In this document: positions 18,362-30,079 of the stretch, piece after piece
Numbering within the stretch: position 1 is the stretch's first letter
How the letters are laid out: the number at the start of each line of letters is the position of its first letter
Assembly (NCBI RefSeq): GCF_018987265.1
Contig: NZ_CP076853.1
Coordinates: 3,537,501 to 3,601,500 of the forward strand
Source of the DNA: Rhizobium sp. WYJ-E13
GTDB taxonomy: Bacteria; Pseudomonadota; Alphaproteobacteria; Rhizobiales; Rhizobiaceae
Length of the DNA stretch: 64,000 bases
Direction: 5' to 3'
Translations under genes and position numbers: made by a program
Notes under the pieces: model-generated
The model's database searches: none
What the model was told of the DNA's origin: nothing
What the model saw: the letters and a program-made list of their open reading frames with translations, nothing else

Positions 18362-19603
18362 TCAGCTCCGGTAGTCGCCATTGATCGCAACATATTCCTT
18401 GGTGAGGTCGCAGGTCCAGACCGTAGCCTTGCCCGAGCCAAGGCCAATGTCGACTTTGACAGGAATATCCTGCTTCTTCATCACCGCGGAGGCGGCATCT
18501 TCGGAGTAGGCAGGATCGCGCTCGCCGTTGACGGCGACGCGCACATCACCGAACCAGATGGCGAGCCGATCGCGGTCGGCCATTTCGCCGGCCTTGCCGA
18601 CGGCCATGACGATACGGCCCCAATTGGCGTCTTCACCGGCAGCCGCAGTCTTGACCAACGGCGAATTGGCGATGGAGAGAGCGATCGTCTTGGCGGCGGC
18701 ATCGCTCTCCGCACCGGTCACGGTGATCTCGAGCATCTTCGTGGCGCCCTCGCCGTCGCGGGCGACCTGGATCGCCAGATCCTTGAGGAGTTCGTTGAGG
18801 GCTGCGCGGAAAGCGCCGAGCTGCGGATCGTCCGCGCTCACGATGCGCGCCTGTCCGTCAGCTGCCGCTGCACCCGTCGCAAAAAGCATCAGCGTGTCCG
18901 AGGTCGAGGTGTCGCTGTCGACGGTCATCGAGTTGAAGCTCGGCTCGACGCCGGCAGACAGCAGCGACTGCAGGGCAGAGGAAGCGATATCGGCATCCGT
19001 GACGACGAAAGAAAGCATGGTCGCCATGTCGGGCGCGATCATGCCGGCACCCTTGGCAATGCCGTTGATCGTCACTTTGACGCCGTTGATTTCGGCAGTG
19101 CGGGTCGAAACCTTCGGATAGGTGTCGGTGGTCATGATGGCCTTGGCGGCCTCGAACCAGAAGTCACCGGCGGCATCGGCATGCATCTTGTCGAGCACGC
19201 CGGTAAATTTGGTGGCGTCGAGCGGTTCGCCGATGACGCCGGTCGACGCGAGAAAGATCTCATTTTCGCTGCAGCCGACGGCTGCAGCGGCCGACTTTGC
19301 CGTCAGCTCGGTCGCAGCGCGGCCCTTCATGCCGGTAAAGGCATTGGCATTGCCTGAATTGACGACGACGGCACGCGCCGTGCCATGCGGCAGGTTGGTC
19401 CGGCAGAAATCGACCGGTGCGGAGGGGCACTTCGACTTCGTGAAGACGCCGGCAACGGCAGCCGGAGCGTCGAAGACCATCATCAGCACGTCCGTCCGGT
19501 TCTTATACTTGATGCCGGCTGAAGCGGTCGCCATGCGCACACCGCGAAGTGCTGGCAGCGAGGCAAAGGTTTTCGGGGCAAGCGGAGAAACGGTAGCGGA
19601 CAT
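18362..19603 (-). CDS. argJ: Bifunctional glutamate N-acetyltransferase / amino-acid acetyltransferase ArgJ
   Basis: Transfers acetyl from N-acetylornithine to glutamate in the arginine pathway. The precursor cleaves itself at the Thr of [16 protein letters not shown] to form alpha and beta chains and expose the catalytic threonine. The 413-aa start [13 protein letters not shown] is preferred over an ATG ten codons earlier because AGGTC lies at the right distance and it matches the family. [13 protein letters not shown] is the conserved N-terminal block. The 3' neighbours are GNAT and mutT; argH lies at 45.5 kb. Confidence 0.96.
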   Translation of the reverse strand: MSATVSPLAPKTFASLPALRGVRMATASAGIKYKNRTDVLMMVFDAPAAVAGVFTKSKCPSAPVDFCRTNLPHGTARAVVVNSGNANAFTGMKGRAATELTAKSAAAAVGCSENEIFLASTGVIGEPLDATKFTGVLDKMHADAAGDFWFEAAKAIMTTDTYPKVSTRTAEINGVKVTINGIAKGAGMIAPDMATMLSFVVTDADIASSALQSLLSAGVEPSFNSMTVDSDTSTSDTLMLFATGAAAADGQARIVSADDPQLGAFRAALNELLKDLAIQVARDGEGATKMLEITVTGAESDAAAKTIALSIANSPLVKTAAAGEDANWGRIVMAVGKAGEMADRDRLAIWFGDVRVAVNGERDPAYSEDAASAVMKKQDIPVKVDIGLGSGKATVWTCDLTKEYVAINGDYRS

Positions 19604-19687
19604 GGGATGTGACCTGCCAATGAGCATTTCCAAGTGAAATAAAACCGGTGCGCCATCCGGAAATGCGACAACAACAATGATAGTGAA

Positions 19688-19708
19688 GGGTCCGGAAGAA
19701 CCGGACCC
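19688..19708 (-). terminator. Hairpin between PPIase gene and argJ, probable terminator
   Basis: A perfect 8-bp stem GGGTCCGG/CCGGACCC with a 5-nt loop lies 12 bp past the PPIase stop. On the minus strand it is followed by TTCACTATCATTG, a poor T-run, so read-through into argJ is possible. Confidence 0.5.
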
Positions 19709-19719
19709 AAATCTAATGA

Positions 19720-20604
19720 TTACTGCTGCGGTGCCGGTGCCGGCGCGGGTTCTGCACCCGGCTCAGGCTGCTTGTTTGCGTCTTCGTAACCCTTGCGGAG
19801 CGTTTCGTCCGTGATATCGACCTTGGCCGAAGCTTTCGCCTGGTTCAGGAGCGCAAGATACTTGTCGCGCATGACGAGCTGACGAACCTGATCCTTTACC
19901 TGTTCGAACGGCGGCGGCGGAGCGTCGCGCTTATCTTCTACCTTGATGACATGGTAGCCGAAATCGGTCTTCACAGGGGTCTTGGAATAGGTGCCCTTCT
20001 CAAGCGCGAAGGCTGCGTCCTCGAATTCCTTGACCATGCGGCCGCGGCTGAAATAACCGAGGTCGCCGCCGTCATCCTTGTTCGGATCGGTGGACTTTTC
20101 CTTGGCGAGTTCGGCAAAATCCTTACCGGCGTCGAGCTGCTTGATGACGTCCTTGGCCTCATCCTCGGTCTTGACGAGGATGTGGCGGGCGTGAACTTCT
20201 TCCTGCTTCGGCAGCGCGGCGACTTCCTTGTCGTAGCGTGCCTTCACCTCGGCATCGGTCACGGTGTCGACGACATGCTTCTTGAAGTAGGCGTTGTGAA
20301 GTTCGCGGTCGGTAAGATACTGCATGCGCTTCTTGAAATCATCAGTCTGGTCGAGCTTCTCGGCAGTAGCGTCGGCAGCAAGCAGCTTCACGTCGATGGC
20401 GGCAGAGAGGGCGGCGACCTTCTTCTGGTCGTCGGGGAGCTGCGCGAGCTGCGGATCGAGATTGGCCACAGCCAGATCGAGTTCCGACTGGTGGATTTCC
20501 AGATTGCCGACCTTGGCGACGACGGCATCATCGGCATAGGCCGGAGCCTGGAAGGCGACGAAGGCCGTAAACGCCAGCGCAGCAAGTTTGTTGGTGCTCA
20601 ACAT
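19720..20604 (-). CDS. Periplasmic parvulin-type peptidylprolyl isomerase
   Basis: Exported folding catalyst of the SurA/PrsA kind. I start at [20 protein letters not shown], a signal peptide cut after AYA near residue 24, with GAAGGGT before the ATG. A SurA-N-like helical region leads to a complete rotamase domain (about 140-235) with [29 protein letters not shown] and [12 protein letters not shown]. The tail is Pro/Ala/Gln-rich ([15 protein letters not shown]). It is divergent from secA, so export machinery and an exported chaperone share one 248-bp regulatory gap. Confidence 0.94.
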   Translation of the reverse strand: MLSTNKLAALAFTAFVAFQAPAYADDAVVAKVGNLEIHQSELDLAVANLDPQLAQLPDDQKKVAALSAAIDVKLLAADATAEKLDQTDDFKKRMQYLTDRELHNAYFKKHVVDTVTDAEVKARYDKEVAALPKQEEVHARHILVKTEDEAKDVIKQLDAGKDFAELAKEKSTDPNKDDGGDLGYFSRGRMVKEFEDAAFALEKGTYSKTPVKTDFGYHVIKVEDKRDAPPPPFEQVKDQVRQLVMRDKYLALLNQAKASAKVDITDETLRKGYEDANKQPEPGAEPAPAPAPQQ

Positions 20605-20852
20605 CAAATAACCCTTCACAATTATACCCGCCGGCTTCAGCTTTCGTGAATCCAGCCCGAAAACAGCCTTCAACACCGGAATGTGGCCTTTCTATATCAG
20701 CCAAATCCGTTGACATCATTTGCCCCCCCTCTTATCTGTCACGCAACCTCGCGTCCAGAACAGTTTCCGGGCGTTTTCAAGCGTGCGCCTGTTTTTCGGC
20801 TGGGTAGCGAATAAGAAACGTCGGGGAAGAATATTCAGAAAGGACCAGTCAT

Positions 20853-23570
<2,718 letters not shown>

Positions 23571-23571
23571 G

Positions 23572-23595
23572 AATGGCGCCTTCGGGCGCCATTTT
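23572..23595 (+). terminator. Rho-independent terminator of secA
   Basis: A 9-bp perfect stem AATGGCGCC/GGCGCCATT with loop TTCG begins 2 bp after the stop codon and runs into TTTT. Confidence 0.88.
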
Positions 23596-23726
23596 CTTTT
23601 GCCTTTCTCCCATTTTTGGACATCAGCCGCAGGTAGCCCGGTATCCCTGACAATACCGTTTCTTAACCCTGCTCTGGCAAGACTTGTCGGTGCGAATGCC
23701 CTGCCCTTAGAGTTTTGCGTGTTAAA

Positions 23727-25142
23727 ATGGCGGTCATAGAAACAGCGGAAAAGATGCTGCCCGCAGGGCTGCGGCCGATCGCCGGCCGTGCGTTGCGCAC
23801 GCTTGCCGCGGTGCTGACCGGACGGGGCGATAAGGCGACCGCGCAGCGCATGGCGTTGACCGCCTTCTCGATCCGCATCCTCAGCGCCGCACTCGCGTTC
23901 CTGTCGCAGATCGTGCTCGCCCGACTGATGGGTGAATATGAATACGGCATCTTCGTTTTCGTCTGGGTGCTGGTCGTCCTCTGCGGCGATCTTTCCTGCC
24001 TTGGTTTCCACACCGCGATCGTGCGCTTCCTACCGCAATATCGCGCGGCCGGCGCCTTTGCCGAAATCCGCGGCCTGACGGGCACTGCCCGCATCTTTTC
24101 AATGCTCTCGGGCACCACCGTTCTCATCGCCGGCATGCTCGGCCTGCATTTCTTCGGCGACAGGATCGAAAGCTATTACCTTGTGCCGATCCTCCTCGGC
24201 CTTATGGCCATGCCGATGATCGCGCTCGGCGATGTCCTCGAAGGTACGTCACGGGCCAACCATTGGCCGGTCATGGCGCTCAGCCCGGTCTATATTGTCA
24301 GGCCGGTCCTCATCATCCTCTTCATGCTGGCTGCCATCCTTTTCGGCGCGCCGCACACGGCGGTTACCGCCATGCAGGCAGCACTTGCGGCAACCTTCGT
24401 CACCGCTCTCGGCCAATACGCTGCCACGCTCTACCGGATGCGCAAGCATTATGATGCCGGCCCTCGCAAAGTGGATTTTCTGGAATGGCTCGGTGTCGCC
24501 TTCCCAATCTTCCTGATCGAAGGCGTGAGCTTTCTGCTGACCAATTCCGATGTCGTGATCGTTGGCATCTTCCTGGAACCGCATGACGTCGCGATCTATT
24601 TCGCGGCCGCCAAGACCATGGCGCTGGTGCATTTCATCAATTTCTCGGTGAAGGCTGCCTCCGGCCCCCGCTTCTCCTCCATCATCGCCGAAGGCAACCA
24701 GACCGATCTTGCGGTCGCCGCTGTCGATGCCGCCCGCTGGACGTTCTGGCCGGCTCTCGGCGTCGGTCTCGCGGTCTTGGCGGCCGGGCATCTGCTGCTG
24801 TCGCTTTTCGGCGGTGCCTTCACGGCTGGTTACATGCTGATGGCGATCCTGCTTGCCGGCATCCTCGCCAAGGCGCTGGTCGGTCCCGCCGAGACGCTTT
24901 TGATGATGGCGGGCAAACAGAACCTCTGTGTCGCTCTCTATGCCGGAGCGCTCGCCGCCAATGTCGGCCTCAATATCCTGCTGATCCCACACTACGGCAT
25001 CGTTGGCACGGCGATCGCCACCGCCTCCGCCATGGCCGTAGAAGCGATCCTGCTGCATGTCTTCGTGCGCCGCACGCTCGGCTTCACGCTTTTCGCCTTC
25101 GCAACCCCTTCCGCCGCAACGCCAGAAATGAGAGCCCGATAG
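23727..25142 (+). CDS. Polysaccharide biosynthesis flippase (MATE/MOP superfamily)
   Basis: A 471-aa integral membrane protein with about 12-14 hydrophobic segments. The SQIVLARLMGEYEYGIFVFVW opening of the Wzx-like polysaccharide exporter family occurs near residues 55-75, and the last segments include ANVGLNILLIPHYGIVGTAIA. Such proteins move lipid-linked sugars or similar precursors across the inner membrane. The ATG at 23727 has no strong ribosome site; a second ATG at 23754 is possible. It abuts the acetyltransferase-like gene at 25143 with no spacing, so the two form a unit. No glycosyltransferase lies nearby, so the cargo is unknown. Confidence 0.9.
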   Translation: MAVIETAEKMLPAGLRPIAGRALRTLAAVLTGRGDKATAQRMALTAFSIRILSAALAFLSQIVLARLMGEYEYGIFVFVWVLVVLCGDLSCLGFHTAIVRFLPQYRAAGAFAEIRGLTGTARIFSMLSGTTVLIAGMLGLHFFGDRIESYYLVPILLGLMAMPMIALGDVLEGTSRANHWPVMALSPVYIVRPVLIILFMLAAILFGAPHTAVTAMQAALAATFVTALGQYAATLYRMRKHYDAGPRKVDFLEWLGVAFPIFLIEGVSFLLTNSDVVIVGIFLEPHDVAIYFAAAKTMALVHFINFSVKAASGPRFSSIIAEGNQTDLAVAAVDAARWTFWPALGVGLAVLAAGHLLLSLFGGAFTAGYMLMAILLAGILAKALVGPAETLLMMAGKQNLCVALYAGALAANVGLNILLIPHYGIVGTAIATASAMAVEAILLHVFVRRTLGFTLFAFATPSAATPEMRAR

Positions 25143-26420
25143 ATGGTACGCGTACCACCCATCACCGAGAGCACCGACAGCATCGCGAACCGCATGGTTC
25201 ACGATCTTGCCGCGCTCAAGTTCGAAGCGCCACAGGCCGAAGCGCGGATCGAAATCGGCCGGCCGGGCCGTGAACTCTGCCTTTACCCCGGCAAGCTCGG
25301 CTACGATCTGCAGGAGGAGCTGGACTTCCTCTCCAACCGCGCAATGGAGCCGAACGTCTTCTTCAGCGGCCGCTTCCTGGCACCTGCCATGCCTCGTTTG
25401 GAAGACCGGCAGGTCAATTTCGCCATTATCAGAGATCAGAACGAACATCGCAGCCGCATGCGCCTGCTCATGCCCTTCTCCGTCGACAAGCCCGGTTTCG
25501 CCGTCGGTCCATCAATCATCCGCGGCTGGGCAAACAGCTTTGGCCCGCTCGGCACCCCCTTGGTTGATGCCGAGGACGCGGCCGAGACGCTGGACAATCT
25601 CTTCGAAGGCCTGATCACGCCGGACCTCGGCCTGCCGGGCACGCTGGTGCTGCCGGACGTACGCCTGAACGGCATCTTCGTGCGCATGGCAAAGGCGGTG
25701 GCGCTCAGCCGCAACCTGCCATTGACCATCGCCAATCCGTATCAGCGGCCGATGCTGCAGAGCGATGACGACGCCATGGTCTATCTCGGCCGCACCGTAT
25801 CCTCCTCTCATTTGCGCGAGATGCGCCGCCAGTGGCGGCTGCTCGAGGAACTCGGCACGGTCGTCCACACCGTTGCCCGCCAGCCGCGCGAGATCCACAT
25901 GCGCTTCGAGGAATTCCTGGCGCTGGAGGCCGGCGGCTGGAAGGGTAAGCGCCGCAGTGCGCTGGTTACCGACCGCTATCATACCGCCTTCGCCCGCGAG
26001 GCCGTCTCCAACCTGGCGGAAGTCGACGCCGTGCGCATCCACACGATCGACCTCAAAGGCAAGGCGATTGCCTCGGTCGTCGTGCTGATGATGGGCGGCG
26101 AGGCCTATACCTGGAAGACAGCCTATGACGAAAGCTATTCCCGCTATTCCCCGGGCAAGCTGTTGATGAGCGAACTGACGGAATGGCATCTCGACGACGC
26201 CAACGTCGTGCGCTCGGATTCATGCGCCGTCTCCGATCATCCGATCATGAGCCGCTTCTGGCAGGAGCGCGAGGAGATGGGCACGCTGGTGATCGGCCTG
26301 ACGCAAAATGGCGACCGCGACATGCGCCAGGTCGCCGCCCAGCTTCACATGTACCGCAGCACCCGCAACATGGCGAAGATGCTGCGCGAGAAGATCATGT
26401 CGCTTGCCGGCCGCGGCTAA
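25143..26420 (+). CDS. GNAT-superfamily (Acetyltransf_6 / CelD-BioF2-like) protein
   Basis: A 425-aa cytosolic protein. The C-terminal half has the Acetyltransf_6 pattern: FEEFLALEAGGWKGKRRSA, then HTIDLKGKAIASVVVLMMGG and YDESYSRYSPGKLLMSEL. These are the marks of CelD-like proteins found in exopolysaccharide loci and of FemAB-like aminoacyl transferases. It starts directly after the flippase stop. I infer that it modifies the flippase cargo by acylation. Its TAA stop interlocks with the stop of the convergent acyl-CoA synthetase (CTAA, 26417-26420). Confidence 0.85.
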   Translation: MVRVPPITESTDSIANRMVHDLAALKFEAPQAEARIEIGRPGRELCLYPGKLGYDLQEELDFLSNRAMEPNVFFSGRFLAPAMPRLEDRQVNFAIIRDQNEHRSRMRLLMPFSVDKPGFAVGPSIIRGWANSFGPLGTPLVDAEDAAETLDNLFEGLITPDLGLPGTLVLPDVRLNGIFVRMAKAVALSRNLPLTIANPYQRPMLQSDDDAMVYLGRTVSSSHLREMRRQWRLLEELGTVVHTVARQPREIHMRFEEFLALEAGGWKGKRRSALVTDRYHTAFAREAVSNLAEVDAVRIHTIDLKGKAIASVVVLMMGGEAYTWKTAYDESYSRYSPGKLLMSELTEWHLDDANVVRSDSCAVSDHPIMSRFWQEREEMGTLVIGLTQNGDRDMRQVAAQLHMYRSTRNMAKMLREKIMSLAGRG

Positions 26421-28060
26421 GTTTCAGCCTCCGCTGCAGCCTTTTCGCGCAACAGTCGACGGATCACCTTGCCCGTTGTCGTCAGCGGCAAAGCATCGAC
26501 GAATTCGACCTCGCGCGGATATTCGTGCATTGAAAGCCGCGTTTTCACCCAATCTCGTATTTCCGCTGCCAATTCCACGCCGGGACTATAACCAGGTGAA
26601 AGCACGACGTAGGCCTTGACGATTTCGGTTCGCAGCGGATCAGGCTTGCCCACGGCAGCGGCAAGCTGCACGGCCGGATGGCCGATGAGACAGTCCTCGA
26701 TCTCCGCCGGTCCGATGCGATACCCTGACGACGTGATCACATCGTCGTCGCGACCGGCGAAGGTGACATAACCTTCCTTGTCCTGCAGGCCGATATCGCC
26801 GGTCAGCAACCAACCTTTGGCATATTTCCTCTCCGTCGCGTCAGGATCGTTCCAGTAGCCGAGGAACATCACCGGGTCGGGACTGGCAATGGCGATCTGC
26901 CCCTGCTCGCCGACCGGCAACTCATCACCCTCATCGCTGACAACAGCCACTTTGTGGCCGGGTGAAGCGCGCCCGATCGCTCCGGCCTTCGTCACGCCGA
27001 AGGCAGCGCTCGAGGACAGCACGAAATTGCATTCCGTCTGCCCGTAAAATTCGTTGACGATGATGCCCAGCGTGCGCCGCGCCCATTCATAGGTTTCACG
27101 TCCCAAGGACTCGCCCGCCGAGCCGATGGTGCGCAGCACGAGATCATATTTCAAGCGCGGTTCCTCGACGGATTTCAGGAGGCGCAGCGCCGTCGGCGGA
27201 ATGAAGGCGTTGCGCACCTTCATCTCGGCCATGATGCGATAGGCCATGTGGGCATCGAACTTCTGAGCCGGCGAGGAGACGACAGGCACGCCGAGCAGCA
27301 GGCTCGGCAACAGCGCATTGAGCAAGCCGCCGGCCCAGGCCCAGTCGGACGGCGTCCAGACCTTGTCTCCGGCCTGCGGGAAACCTTCATGGACGAATTG
27401 CATGCCGGGAATATGGCCGGCGAGAACCCGGTGACCGTGCAGCGCGCCCTTCGGCGGCCCAGTCGTCCCCGACGTGAAAATCATCAGCGCCGGCTCATCC
27501 GGTCCCGATTGCGCGATGTCGAAGACAGGCGGATAGGCCGAAACCAGATCGGCAAAGCCGAACGTACCAGCCGAGGCTCCCTCGATGCTGACGACATGTT
27601 GGATGTCAGGCAGACGATCGCGGATCTGGTTGATGCGTGTAAGCCCGAAGCCGTTGGTGACGACAGCTTTCGCACCCGCAGCCTTCAGCCGGTATTCCAG
27701 CGCCTCGACCCCAAAGAGCAGCGCAAGCGGCAACGCGATCGCGCCCATCTTGTAGATCGCCACATGCGAAATGACCGTCTCGAAGGATTGCGGCAGGAGC
27801 AGCGCCACACGATCTCGCCTGCCGATGCCAAGTGCTGCGAGCGCGTTGGCGAGGGACGAGGAGTGAGCGGCAAGTTCGCCGTAGGTCAACGACAGATGAT
27901 GGCCGTCGGCACTGAAATGCTCGAGGCAGACGCGATACGGATCGTACGCGGCCCAGTCGTCGCTGACGGCGCGGCCGATATTGAAATCCTCTGATATCTG
28001 CCAGGAGAAATCGCGGTAGAGCGTGTCGTATCGATCGCCGGGCGGCAGTTTCATATGCAT
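26417..28060 (-). CDS. AMP-binding acyl-CoA synthetase
   Basis: Activates a carboxylic acid to its CoA thioester via an acyl-adenylate. The 547-aa form starting MHMKLPPGDRYDTLYRDF is chosen because relatives begin near here; upstream codons are non-conserved. Motifs: A3 loop MIFTSGTTGPPKGALHGH, A5 NEFYGQTECN, A7 LLTGD, A8 GRDDDVITSSGYRIGPAEIE and the catalytic Lys in TTTGKVIRR. This resembles medium-chain or acetoacetyl/propionyl-type synthetases; the substrate is not readable. It is divergent from the aldo/keto reductase. Confidence 0.93.
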   Translation of the reverse strand: MHMKLPPGDRYDTLYRDFSWQISEDFNIGRAVSDDWAAYDPYRVCLEHFSADGHHLSLTYGELAAHSSSLANALAALGIGRRDRVALLLPQSFETVISHVAIYKMGAIALPLALLFGVEALEYRLKAAGAKAVVTNGFGLTRINQIRDRLPDIQHVVSIEGASAGTFGFADLVSAYPPVFDIAQSGPDEPALMIFTSGTTGPPKGALHGHRVLAGHIPGMQFVHEGFPQAGDKVWTPSDWAWAGGLLNALLPSLLLGVPVVSSPAQKFDAHMAYRIMAEMKVRNAFIPPTALRLLKSVEEPRLKYDLVLRTIGSAGESLGRETYEWARRTLGIIVNEFYGQTECNFVLSSSAAFGVTKAGAIGRASPGHKVAVVSDEGDELPVGEQGQIAIASPDPVMFLGYWNDPDATERKYAKGWLLTGDIGLQDKEGYVTFAGRDDDVITSSGYRIGPAEIEDCLIGHPAVQLAAAVGKPDPLRTEIVKAYVVLSPGYSPGVELAAEIRDWVKTRLSMHEYPREVEFVDALPLTTTGKVIRRLLREKAAAEAET

Positions 28061-28278
28061 GATCCAGTAGAATGCTGCACCAGCTAACACCTCACTGCGC
28101 AGATGCGCAAGCGATGTAATCCGCAAGGATGAGACGACATTCCGCCGACTCATCACGTATTATTGCGCTAACTGCAGAACACCTTCTCCGCTGCGCTTGC
28201 AGAGACTTCGACGATTTCTGCTCTACATCATGCGTATGCGTCTGGGGAGTCGCTGAAGTTCACTACGGAGCACCTTTC

Positions 28279-29259
28279 ATGGAATATGTAAAACTCGGGA
28301 AGACCGGTCTCGAAGTCTCGAAGATCTGCCTCGGCTGCATGACCTATGGCGATCCCAACCGTGGAAACCATGCCTGGAGCCTGCCGGAAGAAGAAAGCCG
28401 CGCATTGCTCAAGCAGGCGATCGATCTCGGCATCAATTTCCTCGATACGGCAAACACCTATTCCAACGGCTCCTCCGAGGAGATCGTCGGCCGCGCCATA
28501 AAGGATTTCTCCAAGCGCGAGGACATCGTGCTCGCCACCAAAGTGTTCAACCGCATGCGCCCCGGCCCGAATGGCGCCGGCCTGTCGCGCAAGGCGATCT
28601 TCAACGAAATCGACAACAGCCTGCGCCGCCTCGGCACAGACTATGTCGACCTCTACCAGATCCACCGCTGGGACTACACGACACCGATCGAGGAAACGCT
28701 GGAAGCCCTCCATGATGTCGTAAAGGCCGGTAAGGCACGTTATATCGGCGCCTCCTCCATGTATTCCTGGCAATTTGCCAAGGCGCTCTACACTTCCCGC
28801 CTCAACGGCTGGACGGAATTCGTCAGCATGCAGGACCACCTGAACCTGCTCTACCGCGAGGAAGAACGGGAAATGCTGCCCTTCTGCGAGGATCAGAAGA
28901 TCGCCGTCATTCCCTGGAGTCCGCTTGCCCGCGGTCGTCTGACCCGTGACTGGGACGAGACGACCAACCGCAGCGAGACCGACGAATTCGGCAAGACGCT
29001 TTATAAGCAGGCCGAAGATGCCGACCGCAAGATTGTCGAGAAGGTCGCCGAGATCGCCAAGGCCCATGGCATTTCGCGCGCGCAGGTCGCCACAGCCTGG
29101 ATCCTGCAGAAGAGCGCCGTTACAGCACCGATCATCGGCGCATCCAAGCCGAACCACCTGAGAGATGCCGTCGGTGCGCTGACGGTAAAACTGAGTGCTG
29201 AGGATATCGCCGCACTCGAAGCGCCCTACATTCCGCACAATGTCGCCGGCTTCAAATAA
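28279..29259 (+). CDS. Aldo/keto reductase
   Basis: NADPH-dependent oxidoreductase with a TIM barrel, 326 aa, starting MEYVKLGKTGLEVSKICLGC with GGAG 9 nt upstream. The catalytic tetrad is visible: Asp and Tyr in NFLDTANTYSNG, Lys in VLATKVF and His in YQIHRWD. IIGASKPNHLRDAVGAL binds the cofactor. It belongs to the YajO/Tas-like branch (AKR11/12 form). It converges with the TetR gene; the substrate is unknown. Confidence 0.94.
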   Translation: MEYVKLGKTGLEVSKICLGCMTYGDPNRGNHAWSLPEEESRALLKQAIDLGINFLDTANTYSNGSSEEIVGRAIKDFSKREDIVLATKVFNRMRPGPNGAGLSRKAIFNEIDNSLRRLGTDYVDLYQIHRWDYTTPIEETLEALHDVVKAGKARYIGASSMYSWQFAKALYTSRLNGWTEFVSMQDHLNLLYREEEREMLPFCEDQKIAVIPWSPLARGRLTRDWDETTNRSETDEFGKTLYKQAEDADRKIVEKVAEIAKAHGISRAQVATAWILQKSAVTAPIIGASKPNHLRDAVGALTVKLSAEDIAALEAPYIPHNVAGFK

Positions 29260-29376
29260 GCCGCCGTCCCGCCTCTTGAAGGATGGTTGAGGCACGCAGG
29301 CGGCGATCCGATCACACCCGCCAAACACCGGAGATCATAAGACAAGTAGTTTCAAGTCTGATAGATCGCACACGGT

Positions 29377-29955
29377 TCAAGGTTGCTGCTCCGGGTCGAG
29401 CTTGCGGCGCATCGTGACCAGAAACTGTTCAGCAAGTGCCCGGTCCTCGACCGCCCGGGCAAGGATAACGGCTCCCATCATCGAGGAAAGCGTTGTCGTC
29501 GCATTGGCGCGGCGCGCCTCCCTGGTTTCGCCAGACATAATATCCTCCAGCACATCGACCAGCGTGGACAGTCCCTCGCTGAAAGTCGCGCGCACCGCGT
29601 CTTCGCTGCGGCTGACTTCCTGGATCAGCGAGGCGAACACGCAGCTTCCGCCGGGATCGTCGACCGTACGCCAGTGGATGTAGTGATCGAGCAGCGCCTG
29701 CAGTGGCCGGTCGGGGTGGTCGGCAATCTGCTCGCGCCAGCGCTCTTCCACGCGCTCGATCAGCTTGCGGCTGACCTCCAGCGCAAGGTCGTCCTTCGAT
29801 TCGAAATGGCCGTAAAACCCGCCATGCGTCAGGCCCGCGGCCTTCATGATGTCGGCAACGCCAACGCCGTCGAAACCGTTTTCGCGGAAGAGCACGCTGG
29901 CAGCCGTCAGGATCTTCTCGCGGTTTTCTGCAAATTTCTCGCGGCTGACCCGCAT
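29377..29955 (-). CDS. TetR family transcriptional repressor
   Basis: A 192-aa regulator starting MRVSREKFAENREKIL, with GGAG 8 nt upstream. An earlier in-frame ATG exists but has no ribosome site. The N-terminal helix-turn-helix is ILTAASVLFRENGFDGVGVA through THGGFYGHFESKDDL (about 15-60). The C-terminal ligand domain contains GGSCVFASL, seen in the AcrR/YcdC-type cluster that senses electrophiles or quinones. It is divergent from an MFS transporter across two palindromes and probably represses both genes. Confidence 0.93.
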   Translation of the reverse strand: MRVSREKFAENREKILTAASVLFRENGFDGVGVADIMKAAGLTHGGFYGHFESKDDLALEVSRKLIERVEERWREQIADHPDRPLQALLDHYIHWRTVDDPGGSCVFASLIQEVSRSEDAVRATFSEGLSTLVDVLEDIMSGETREARRANATTTLSSMMGAVILARAVEDRALAEQFLVTMRRKLDPEQQP

Positions 29956-29978
29956 TTTTCGTCTCCGGAAATGGTCGC

Positions 29979-30014
29979 TTGACAATTTATATGATGTCCA
30001 TCATCAATACGCAA
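29979..30014. promoter_or_regulatory. Divergent overlapping promoters for tetR and the MFS gene
   Basis: On the minus strand, TTGCGT (30014-30009) and TATAAA (29991-29986) are separated by 17 bp and would drive the TetR gene. On the plus strand, TTGACA (29979-29984) can serve as a -35 for the transporter, with a less clear -10. The first palindrome lies inside both spacers. Confidence 0.55.
29991..30004. promoter_or_regulatory. TetR operator palindrome 1
   Basis: ATGATG-TC-CATCAT is a perfect 14-bp palindrome placed within the predicted promoter spacers. Binding here would block both divergent genes. Confidence 0.65.
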
Positions 30015-30019
30015 CAAAT

Positions 30020-30033
30020 ATGATGGCCGTCAT
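30020..30033. promoter_or_regulatory. TetR operator palindrome 2
   Basis: ATGATG-GC-CGTCAT repeats the first site with one mismatch, 29 bp centre to centre, downstream toward the transporter start. The matching TATGATG context makes a shared regulator likely. Confidence 0.6.
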
Positions 30034-30079
30034 CTAAAACACTCTTGTATGGTCCCCACCTCACAAACGGAATTTGCCC

